Of a stretch of 7,813 nucleotides of DNA, positions 1-5,106 are shown piece by piece (the stretch's first letter is position 1; the number at the start of each line of letters is the position of its first letter). The DNA is from JAFAVZ01 sp036009105 (GTDB lineage: Bacteria; Acidobacteriota; Thermoanaerobaculia; Gp7-AA8). The stretch lies in the NCBI GenBank assembly GCA_036009105.1, contig DASYMJ010000100.1, positions 1-7,813 on the forward strand, in the 5' to 3' direction. The notes below the pieces were generated by a model. It saw only the letters and a program-made list of their open reading frames with translations, was not told where the DNA came from and made no database searches. Position numbers and translations under genes: made by a program.

Positions 1-131
1 GCCGCAGACCCGGCCGCCACTATCCACGTGGCGTCAAGCGCAAGATGAGCAGCTACCACATCGTGACCACGATCAACCGTCGCGCCAACGCCGTCATCGA
101 TCGCAGACCACGTCGGATCCGCTTAACTTAA
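1..131 (+). CDS. C-terminal end of a transposase (probably IS4-type), partial at window edge
   Basis: An open frame entering from the left edge (first full codon at 3) ends with TAA at 129-131. The readable 42 residues contain R-H-Y-P-R-G-V-K-R-K-M-S-S-Y and end R-P-R-R-I-R-L-T. A basic P-R-x-V-K-R tail of this kind is what I recall at the C-terminus of IS4-type DDE transposases, past the catalytic residues; this is recognition from memory of a short tail, so the family is uncertain. The AT-richer stretch just after the stop (about 121-145, including TTAACTTAAGGCC) would fit the terminal inverted repeat of such an element but cannot be confirmed without the other end. The gene is convergent with the membrane-protein gene that stops at 143. 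The catalytic domain and the other end of the element are outside the window. It could be an intact element or a remnant. Confidence 0.5.
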   Translation, partial: RRPGRHYPRGVKRKMSSYHIVTTINRRANAVIDRRPRRIRLT

Positions 132-142
132 GGCCATTGGGT

Positions 143-616
143 CTAGTGCCCCTCCTCCGCCCCCGGCGGAGCGGCGCCGTACACGTGCCGGTCGTGGATC
201 ACCAGGTCGAACGACTCGAGCGCCGGGTTGGGCGGGTAGCCGCGGTGCACGGCCTGGCAGTCGTAGCAGACGATCACGTCCTTCACCACGCGCCAGATCA
301 GGTAGTCGAGGATCGTCACGCCGAGAAGAGAGAGGAAGTAGGTCCATGGCGCGAAGATGGCGCCGAGAACCACGAGCGCGATGCCGGTGCGGCGGTTGAA
401 GTCCTTTTGGAAATAGAGCTCCTCGTGGCCGCAAGCGGCGCAGCGGTCGATGAGCGTCTCCGGTAGGGGAGCGGTGACGGCAGAAGCAGCGCCGCAGGAA
501 CAGGGGGAGGCCGGCTCGCCCGAGGAACGGGCGAGCCGGGTCTCGCATCGGGGGCAGAGGAAGTGGACGCTGCTACTTCGCGCGCTCGATGTAGCGGTTC
601 TCGGAGGGGTCGACAA
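143..616 (-). CDS. Small membrane protein with zinc-ribbon halves around a TM hairpin, overlapping efp
   Basis: 157 residues, function unknown. Seen: a first cysteine cluster C21-x2-C24 ... C39-x-C41, then C59-x2-C62, a hydrophobic stretch at about 79-111 that could form one long or two short membrane segments, and a second pair C117-x2-C120 right after it. A C-x2-C pair on each side suggests one zinc ribbon closed by a membrane hairpin, with both ends in the cytoplasm. I recall conserved hypothetical proteins with the same order (C-x2-C, QKDF, membrane hairpin, VCYxC, HRG, FDL), but with no function. The start is TTG at 616. It is the only ATG, GTG or TTG codon in frame before the first ribbon, and it has GAGGAG four bases upstream. 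The gene overlaps the end of efp by 44 bases, so it is probably co-transcribed and coupled to it. The stop lies only 11 bases from the transposase stop. Confidence 0.75.
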   Translation of the reverse strand: MSTPPRTATSSARSSSVHFLCPRCETRLARSSGEPASPCSCGAASAVTAPLPETLIDRCAACGHEELYFQKDFNRRTGIALVVLGAIFAPWTYFLSLLGVTILDYLIWRVVKDVIVCYDCQAVHRGYPPNPALESFDLVIHDRHVYGAAPPGAEEGH

Positions 617-1130
617 TGATCTCCTCGCCCTCCGTCACGAACGGCGGGACCTGCACCGTCACGCCGTTGTCCAGCGTGGCCGGCTTGTAGGAGGCGGAGG
701 CGGTGGAGCCCTTCACCATCGGCTCGGTGGTGGCGATGCGGGCCCGGAGAGTCTTCGGCAGCTCGATGCCGATCGGCTTGGTCTCGTGGAACTGCACCTG
801 CAGCTTCACGCCCGGCGAGAGCCACGCGGCGGCGTCGCCGAGGTCTTCTTCGCTGATCTCGATCTGCTCGTAGTTCTCCGTGTTCATGAAGTGATGCGCG
901 TGGCCGTCGGAGTAGAGGTACTCCATCTCGTGCTGCGTGATGTAGGCCGGCTCGACCTCGTCCTGGGAGCGGAAGCGGTGCTCGAACTGATTGCCCGTGC
1001 GCATGTTCCGCAGCTTTGCCTGCACCATGGCCCGCAGGTTGCCGGGCGTGTGATGGCGGTACTCCATGATCTTGCAGAGATCGCCCTCGAAGAGGATGAC
1101 CTGTCCTTTACGGAGATCGTTGGCCTGCAT
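573..1130 (-). CDS. efp: Translation elongation factor P
   Basis: 185 residues, full family length, start ATG at 1130. EF-P binds between the P and E sites of the ribosome and relieves stalling at consecutive prolines. The three-domain pattern is clear: an N-terminal KOW-like domain opening N-D-L-R-K-G, a middle OB domain with M-E-Y-L-Y-S-D-G and F-M-N-T-E-N-Y-E-Q, and a C-terminal OB domain with V-K-G-S-T-A-S-A-S-Y-K-P-A, then V-Q-V-P-P-F and a final E-N-R-Y-I-E-R-A. The domain I loop reads H-H-T-P-G-N-L-R-A. Aligned with the E. coli loop P-G-K-G, Asn31 occupies the position of the modified Lys34, so neither lysine modification (EpmA type) nor arginine rhamnosylation (EarP type) at that residue is possible. 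From memory, Acidobacteria-type EF-Ps often carry PGN here. A weak AGGA lies 11 bases before the start. The gene is first of a two-gene minus-strand unit and divergent from the binding-protein gene. Confidence 0.97.
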   Translation of the reverse strand: MQANDLRKGQVILFEGDLCKIMEYRHHTPGNLRAMVQAKLRNMRTGNQFEHRFRSQDEVEPAYITQHEMEYLYSDGHAHHFMNTENYEQIEISEEDLGDAAAWLSPGVKLQVQFHETKPIGIELPKTLRARIATTEPMVKGSTASASYKPATLDNGVTVQVPPFVTEGEEIIVDPSENRYIERAK

Positions 1131-1208
1131 GAATCGGTGAATCCTTTCGATTAGACTGCCGTGATTTGAGTGCGGCGCATTCTAGCCGCAGATGGGAGAT
1201 CCCGACAC
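1131..1208. promoter_or_regulatory. Divergent intergenic region between efp and the binding-protein gene
   Basis: These 78 bases must carry the start signals of both flanking genes. On the minus strand TAGAAT (revcomp of 1179-1184) is a fair -10 box, 48 bases upstream of efp, but no good -35 lies 16-18 bases further up. On the + strand GGGAG (1194-1198) is the only ribosome-binding candidate for the GTG at 1209, with a rather long 10-base spacer. A lone GTGA at 1161-1164 has no matching TCAC six bases later, so I do not call a CRP-type site here. Confidence 0.3.
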
Positions 1209-2351
1209 GTGAGAAAGCTGCTGATTGCGGGACTCGCCGCCGCTCTGGCACTGGGTTGCCAGCGAAGCCGCGAAGGTCAAACTGCCCCCGTCGCAAACGA
1301 TATTCCAGTGGGCGTTTACGCCGCGCTGACCGGCAGCGAGGCGGCCTTCGGCCAGGCCACGCTGCAGGGCGCGCAGCTCGCGGCCGAGGAGATCAACGCG
1401 GCGGGCGGCGTGCTGGGGAAGAAGATCCGCCTCATTGTCGAAGACGATCAGGGACGGGCCCAGGAAGCGGCCTCGGTCGTGACCAAGCTGGTGACGGGGG
1501 ACAACGTCATCGCCGTCATCGGCGAGAACTCCTCCAACCAGTCGCTCGCCGCGGCGCCGATCTGCCAGGGCGCCAAGGTGCCGATGATCTCCCCCTCCTC
1601 CACCAATCCGGACGTGACGAAGAAAGGCGACTACATCTTCCGGGTCTGCTTCACCGACCCCTACCAGGGGAAGGCGCTGGCCACGTTCGTCCGCAACAAC
1701 CTCAAGCTGGAGACGGCGGCCATCCTGCGGGACACGAAGAACGACTACTCGGTCGGCCTGGCCCAGTTCTTCAAGGAGTCGTTCGAGCAGCTCGGCGGCC
1801 GGGTCATCGAGCAGAAGGACTACAGCGGCGGCGACAATGACTTCCGCCCTCAGCTCACCGCCATCCGCCAGGCCAGGCCGCAGATGGTGTTCATCCCCGG
1901 CTTCTACACCGACGTCGGCCAGATCGCCATCCAGGCCCGCGACCTCGGCATCACGCAGCCGCTGGTCGGCGGCGACGGCTGGGACTCGCCGACGGTGATC
2001 GAGATCGGCGGCAAGGCGGTGGACGGCTGCTATTTCTCCGATCACTACTTCGTCGGCGAGCCGCGTCCGGCCGTGCAGAAGTTCGTGGCCGAGATCAACC
2101 GCCGTAGCGGCAAGAACCCCGACGCGAACTCCGCCCTCGGCTACGACGCGGTGCGCATCTTCGCCGAGGCGGCGACCAGGGTGGGGTCGCTGGATCGCGC
2201 GGCCATCCGCAACCAGCTCGCCGCGACGAAGGACTTTCAGGGCGTCTCCGGCGTGATCACCATGGGCCCCACCCGCGATCCGATCAAGCCGGTGGCGATG
2301 ATCAGGATCATGAACGGGAAGACGGAGTTCGCGGGGTGGATCCAGCCGTAG
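1209..2351 (+). CDS. Branched-chain-amino-acid-type ABC transporter substrate-binding lipoprotein
   Basis: 380 residues, type I periplasmic binding protein of the LivJ class (Leu/Ile/Val family, which also takes amides, urea and other amino acids). I start it at GTG 1209 because this gives a compact signal peptide, V-R-K-L-L-I-A-G-L-A then A-A-L-A-L-G-C, with Cys17 as the lipidation site; an earlier GTG at 1170 would only prepend a charged tail. Family signs in order: P-V-G-V-Y-A-A-L-T-G, then G-A-Q-L-A-A-E-E-I-N-A-A-G-G-V-L-G-K-K, an E-D-D-Q-G strand, the ligand-loop motif S-P-S-S-T-N-P, then F-R-V-C-F-T-D, G-G-D-G-W-D-S-P and G-Y-D-A-V-R-I-F. It should sit on the periplasmic side, tethered by lipid, and deliver ligand to a LivHMGF-type permease, none of which is in the window. 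Ligand cannot be read from sequence. The next gene follows after 110 bases and appears to have its own start signals. Confidence 0.9.
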   Translation: MRKLLIAGLAAALALGCQRSREGQTAPVANDIPVGVYAALTGSEAAFGQATLQGAQLAAEEINAAGGVLGKKIRLIVEDDQGRAQEAASVVTKLVTGDNVIAVIGENSSNQSLAAAPICQGAKVPMISPSSTNPDVTKKGDYIFRVCFTDPYQGKALATFVRNNLKLETAAILRDTKNDYSVGLAQFFKESFEQLGGRVIEQKDYSGGDNDFRPQLTAIRQARPQMVFIPGFYTDVGQIAIQARDLGITQPLVGGDGWDSPTVIEIGGKAVDGCYFSDHYFVGEPRPAVQKFVAEINRRSGKNPDANSALGYDAVRIFAEAATRVGSLDRAAIRNQLAATKDFQGVSGVITMGPTRDPIKPVAMIRIMNGKTEFAGWIQP

Positions 2352-2373
2352 CTCCATCGTGACCCCGGCAAAA

Positions 2374-2388
2374 CCGCCCGCTCGGCGG
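2374..2388 (+). terminator. Weak GC hairpin after the binding-protein gene
   Basis: CCGCC, a five-base loop CGCTC and GGCGG form a short stem 22 bases after the stop codon at 2351. It is followed by more G rather than a T run, so it is at best a poor intrinsic terminator; it may only slow polymerase or protect the 3' end. Confidence 0.25.
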
Positions 2389-2448
2389 GGGGATCCTGGC
2401 GAAGGCCGTGTTCCTTCAGACGGCACGGCGCGGAACGGATTTCCGGAG

Positions 2449-2454
2449 TATCAT
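2449..2454 (+). promoter_or_regulatory. Candidate -10 box for a leaderless crp-family transcript
   Basis: TATCAT matches four of six bases of the -10 consensus TATAAT and ends seven bases before the ATG at 2462. Transcription would then begin at or within a base or two of the start codon. No clear -35 is visible, and there is no Shine-Dalgarno at normal distance: CGGAG at 2444-2448 is 13 bases away. The same geometry recurs at 5093-5098, which strengthens the reading. Confidence 0.4.
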
Positions 2455-2461
2455 TTTTTCC

Positions 2462-3187
2462 ATGCGTAATGCTCCGCGGTACGGAGTGGAGATGTGCGAG
2501 AGCTGTCTCTCCTGCGCCTGGCGCGGGGACAGCTTCTTCTGCCAGCTCGACCCCCAGACGCTCAAGGCGTTCGATGCGATCACGTTCGCGAACGTCTACC
2601 CGGGCGGGAACCTCCTGTACGCGGAGGGGGAGGCGCCGCGCGGCCTCTTCATCCTCTGCTACGGCTCGGCGAAACTGACCATCTCCTCCGGCGGCGGCAA
2701 GAAGCTGATCACCCGCCGCGTGGAGCCGGGCGATCCGCTCGGCCTGACCAGCGTCCTGTCCGGCAACCCCTACAAGGCGACCGCCGAGACGGTGACGCCG
2801 TCCCAGCTGAAGTTCATCAAGCGGGACGACTTTCTCCGCTTCATGGCCGAGCACCGCGACATCTCCTTCAACATCGCCCGCCAGCTCATCGACGAGTGCG
2901 AGTCGGACGCGGACCAGATCCGCGCCCTGGGGCTGGCCAACTCCGCCGCCGAGAAGCTCGCCTACCTGCTGCTGCAGTGGTGCGAGCAGCAGGGGAGCCC
3001 CTCCGCCAGCGGCACGCGCTTCCCGGTGTCGATGACCCACGAGGAGATCTCGCAGACGATCGGCACCTCCCGGGAGACCGTCTCGCGCCTGCTCAAGTCC
3101 TTCAAAGAGAAGAAGATCATCAGCGTCCGGCCCTCGTCCATGACGGTGCATCGCAAGGACGAGCTGGAAGATCTGATTCTGTTGTAG
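2462..3187 (+). CDS. CRP/FNR-family transcription regulator with N-terminal cysteine cluster
   Basis: 241 residues, cytoplasmic DNA-binding regulator. Seen: C12-x2-C15-x2-C18-x8-C27 at the N-terminus, reminiscent of the Fe-S-binding cysteines of FNR; a cyclic-nucleotide-binding-type beta barrel at about 30-125 (Y-P-G-G-N, L-L-Y-A-E-G-E, G-D-P-L-G-L); a dimer helix around 126-160; and a winged helix-turn-helix at about 190-225. The recognition helix S-R-E-T-V-S-R (203-209) carries Arg, Glu and Arg at the positions that read GTGA in E. coli CRP (R180, E181, R185). The cyclic-nucleotide pocket lacks the usual G-E-L...R-S-A, reading G-D-P-L-G-L...Y-K-A, so cAMP is unlikely to be the signal; a redox or Fe-S signal is my inference. 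ATG 2462 is preferred over ATG 2492, which has GGAG five bases upstream, because homologs as I remember them keep a Y-G-x-E segment before the first cysteine and a -10-like box suits it. Confidence 0.92.
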   Translation: MRNAPRYGVEMCESCLSCAWRGDSFFCQLDPQTLKAFDAITFANVYPGGNLLYAEGEAPRGLFILCYGSAKLTISSGGGKKLITRRVEPGDPLGLTSVLSGNPYKATAETVTPSQLKFIKRDDFLRFMAEHRDISFNIARQLIDECESDADQIRALGLANSAAEKLAYLLLQWCEQQGSPSASGTRFPVSMTHEEISQTIGTSRETVSRLLKSFKEKKIISVRPSSMTVHRKDELEDLILL

Positions 3188-3255
3188 TTGTCAGTTATTG
3201 GTTGTCGGTTGTCAGTAGACAGACCGACAATCAACGACCAATAACCAATGACGAC
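3187..3255. repeat. Long imperfect inverted repeat (REP-like hairpin) after the crp-family gene
   Basis: The left arm core 3194-3216 and the right arm core 3223-3245 are inverted copies of 23 bases with four mismatches, two of which still pair as G-U in RNA. The loop is six bases (3217-3222). Outside this, 3187-3193 pairs largely with 3249-3255 past a three-base bulge. The arms are built from words such as GTTATTGG and TTGTCGG, unlike the GC-rich surroundings. Similar TTGTCAG/TTGTCGG hairpins are, from memory, scattered between genes in several bacterial genomes. Its location directly after a stop codon fits a 3'-end or terminator role; it has no T tract. Confidence 0.75.
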
Positions 3256-3269
3256 GTGACGGCCGTCAC
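3256..3269. promoter_or_regulatory. Perfect palindrome resembling a CRP-type operator
   Basis: GTGACGGCCGTCAC is a perfect 14-bp palindrome. With one flanking base on each side (C before, A after) it matches nine of the ten defined bases of the CRP consensus TGTGA-N6-TCACA. It lies 68 bases after the stop of a CRP/FNR-family gene whose recognition helix has the GTGA-reading residues, and 122 bases before the collagen-like gene. A weak promoter pair TTGCCG (3294-3299) and TGCATT (3317-3322), spaced 17, would put the site centre about 66 bases upstream of transcription, near the range used by activating CRP. The promoter is a guess. The palindrome could alternatively act as an RNA hairpin. Confidence 0.5.
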
Positions 3270-3379
3270 ACGATCCCCCCTCCACCTGCCCGTTTGCCGG
3301 GTCCAACCGTCCTTTCTGCATTTCCTCCCCGGGCCCACATTGAGCCCAACAAAGCGGCATTGCAGCCGCGAGAGGGAGC

Positions 3380-3385
3380 AGGGAG
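3380..3385 (+). promoter_or_regulatory. Ribosome binding site of the collagen-like gene, with a leader hairpin upstream
   Basis: AGGGAG ends six bases before the ATG at 3392, a good Shine-Dalgarno. Eleven bases upstream of it, GCGGC (3354-3358) and GCCGC (3365-3369) can form a five-base stem around ATTGCA in the untranslated leader; the significance of this small hairpin is unknown. Confidence 0.6.
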
Positions 3386-3391
3386 AAAGCC

Positions 3392-5032
3392 ATGAAGACT
3401 CGGACCGCAACCATCACCTTGACCGTACTGACGCTGGTGCTTTCGGCGTTGACCGCACAAGCGGATTACCAGCCGAACCACAATCCCTACATCGTCCAGG
3501 GCGTGCAGCTGCGCGCGGAGCTGTTCGCCCATCCGGCGGACGGCTCCTCGGCCGTCTCGCTCGGACCGACCGTGTTCCAGGAGATCATCCCCTGCCGCTT
3601 CATCAACACGGTGGAAGCGGAGCACTACCCGGCCCAGTGGGGCGGCCCGTCCTTCTCTCCGAACGAGAGCCGCACCTACCGCCCCAGCGGCGTGATGGTC
3701 TACGGCAACTGGACCAACCCCTGCTCCGAGCTGATCCCGAGCGAAGCGCTCGCCGTGGCGGCGCGCATCTGGACGAACGGCAAGAAGTCGGGCGGCAACG
3801 GCACGATCTGGCTGACGCCGGGCAACGTCTCGAACGCGCCCGACAAGCTGTCCAAGGTCGCCGTGCGGGACGGCGAGCCGTCCATGATCGAGGCGAGCGT
3901 CGTGCTGCAGGACCACATGTTCAGCGTGACCTCCCAGCTGGCGGGCGCCGACCTGGTGGTGGACATCATCGGTTACTTCGTTCCGGACGCTTACGGCCGC
4001 GGCGACAAGGGTGACAAGGGCGACCGCGGGCTGCAGGGCGAAAAGGGCGATCGCGGCGAGCAGGGTCTGCAGGGTCCCAGGGGCGATGCGGGCACCCCGG
4101 GCGTGCAGGGTCTGGTCGGCGTGACTGGTGAGAAGGGCGACAAGGGCGCGCAGGGCGACATCGGCGCGCAGGGACTCAAGGGTGACAAAGGCGAGGTCGG
4201 CGCGCAGGGACTCAAGGGCGACAAGGGTGACCACGGCGACCAGGGCCTGAAGGGTGACAAGGGCGAGGTCGGTGCGCCGGGACTCAAGGGTGACAAGGGC
4301 GACATCGGTGCGCAGGGTCTGAAGGGCGACCGAGGCGATCAGGGCGTCAAGGGCGATCACGGCGACAAAGGCGACGTCGGTGCTCAGGGCCTGAAGGGCG
4401 ACAAGGGCGACGTCGGTGCGCAGGGACTCAAGGGCGACAAGGGCGCGCAGGGCGAGCGTGGCGAGCAGGGCATCCAGGGGCTCAAGGGCGCCACGGGCGA
4501 CAAGGGCGCGCAGGGCGAGCGCGGACTGCAGGGCGACAAGGGGTTGACCGGCGACAAGGGCGCCACCGGTGACAAGGGCGCGACCGGCGCGGCCGGCGCC
4601 ATCGGTCCCCAGGGCGTGAAGGGCGACAAGGGCGACAAGGGCGAGACCGGCGCGCAGGGCCTGAAGGGCGACAAGGGCGCCACCGGAGACAAGGGCGCCA
4701 CGGGCACGAACGGCACCAACGGCGCCACCGGCCCGCAGGGTCCCAAGGGCGACACCGGTGCGACCGGTCCCGCCGGCCCGGCCGGCTCCTGCAGCACCTG
4801 CTGCGGCGGCGGCTCCTCCATCACCATGGCCTCCGGCAGCGGGTGCCTCAGCTCCACCGGCGGCTACACGGTCTACAACGGCGCGGTGAAATCGAGCAGC
4901 GTGATCATGGTCATGTACAAGGACAGCGGCGCGACCACCGGCATCGCTCTGGTCTCGCAGGCGAGCGGCGCGTTCACCGTCACCGGCACCGCGGGCAAGA
5001 GCTTCAAGTACGTCATCCTCAACGGCGACTGA
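3392..5032 (+). CDS. Secreted collagen-like protein with N-terminal exported domain and C-terminal trimer-type cap
   Basis: 546 residues. Signal peptide 1-24 ending A-Q-A before D-Y-Q. Domain 1 (about 57-197) has P-C-R-F at 67, G-G-P-S-F-S-P-N-E-S-R, an N-P-C with I-P-S-E-A-L-A-V, and closes V-V-D-I-I-G-Y-F, a pattern I recall from exported proteins of Acidobacteria and Actinobacteria; C68 and C111 may pair. From G204 to G465 every third residue is glycine, about 87 unbroken Gly-X-Y triplets rich in G-D-K, G-L-K and G-A-Q. Prolines are few, so stability would come from Lys-Asp/Glu pairs, as in other bacterial collagens. Right after it, C-S-T-C-C-G-G-G (467-474) resembles the disulfide knot ending type III collagen. 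The last about 70 residues form a small beta-rich domain (S-S-V-I-M-V-M-Y ... F-T-V-T-G-T-A-G-K-S-F-K-Y-V-I-L). It is probably a trimeric extracellular or surface fibre; no cell-wall or membrane anchor is visible. Start ATG 3392 has a good Shine-Dalgarno. Confidence 0.93.
   Translation: MKTRTATITLTVLTLVLSALTAQADYQPNHNPYIVQGVQLRAELFAHPADGSSAVSLGPTVFQEIIPCRFINTVEAEHYPAQWGGPSFSPNESRTYRPSGVMVYGNWTNPCSELIPSEALAVAARIWTNGKKSGGNGTIWLTPGNVSNAPDKLSKVAVRDGEPSMIEASVVLQDHMFSVTSQLAGADLVVDIIGYFVPDAYGRGDKGDKGDRGLQGEKGDRGEQGLQGPRGDAGTPGVQGLVGVTGEKGDKGAQGDIGAQGLKGDKGEVGAQGLKGDKGDHGDQGLKGDKGEVGAPGLKGDKGDIGAQGLKGDRGDQGVKGDHGDKGDVGAQGLKGDKGDVGAQGLKGDKGAQGERGEQGIQGLKGATGDKGAQGERGLQGDKGLTGDKGATGDKGATGAAGAIGPQGVKGDKGDKGETGAQGLKGDKGATGDKGATGTNGTNGATGPQGPKGDTGATGPAGPAGSCSTCCGGGSSITMASGSGCLSSTGGYTVYNGAVKSSSVIMVMYKDSGATTGIALVSQASGAFTVTGTAGKSFKYVILNGD
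4172..4441 (+). repeat. 36-bp tandem repeat inside the collagen tract (7.5 units)
   Basis: The protein keeps a 12-residue register over residues 261-350, unit GLKGDKGEVGAQ and variants beginning at 261, 273, 285, 297, 309, 321, 333 and 345. The fifth and sixth units are the most diverged. Units differ at the DNA level mainly at third positions (GGT/GGC, GAC/GAT, AAG/AAA), so the array is old enough to have drifted but could still recombine or slip in multiples of 36 bases without breaking the reading frame. Confidence 0.85.
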
Positions 5033-5056
5033 CCCGTTGCGGCAGGCAGCGAATAC

Positions 5057-5100
5057 AGGCGAGGGCGCCGGAGAGATCCGGCGCCCTCGCCTTATACTTT
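5057..5100 (+). terminator. Strong hairpin terminator of the collagen-like gene
   Basis: A perfect 16-bp stem (5057-5072 with 5077-5092) closes on the GNRA tetraloop GAGA, 24 bases after the stop at 5032, and is followed by the AT-rich TTATACTTT. The T run is interrupted, but stem strength and position make an intrinsic terminator likely. Its tail doubles as the -10 region of the next gene. Confidence 0.85.
5093..5098 (+). promoter_or_regulatory. Candidate -10 box for a leaderless DUF3617 transcript
   Basis: TATACT matches five of six bases of TATAAT and ends eight bases before the ATG at 5107, so the transcript would start at or next to the start codon. No Shine-Dalgarno lies before this ATG. 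The -35 position would fall inside the terminator hairpin and shows no consensus, so the promoter may depend on the -10 alone or on an activator. Confidence 0.5.
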
Positions 5101-5106
5101 GTGCCC

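Noticed and set aside
1161..1176. GTGA near 1161 as a second CRP-type site
   Set aside because: No TCAC half-site at six-base spacing; single half-sites are frequent by chance.
1182..2426. Long minus-strand open frame (414 codons) opposite the binding-protein gene
   Set aside because: Its product is Arg/Gly/Asp/His-rich low-complexity sequence with no recognisable domain, and the + strand gene has a clear family match; this is a GC-rich antisense shadow.
2492..3187. Alternative start ATG 2492 for the crp-family regulator
   Set aside because: It has GGAG five bases upstream and leaves all four cysteines, but loses the Y-G-V-E segment I expect to be conserved; kept as second choice, not excluded.
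3187..3272. Hairpin region as a riboswitch or small RNA
   Set aside because: Structure is one simple imperfect stem made of repeated words, with no known aptamer pattern visible; a dispersed repeat or 3'-end structure explains it better.
3266..4360. Minus-strand open frame opposite the collagen-like gene, and Pro-Ser-rich frames at 3991-4305 and 4384-4857
   Set aside because: The S-P-L-S-P repeats are the complement of the Gly-X-Y codons, not independent proteins.
4001..4789. Regular repeats considered as a CRISPR array
   Set aside because: The repeats are in-frame Gly-X-Y codons with no unique spacers; the period comes from the protein.
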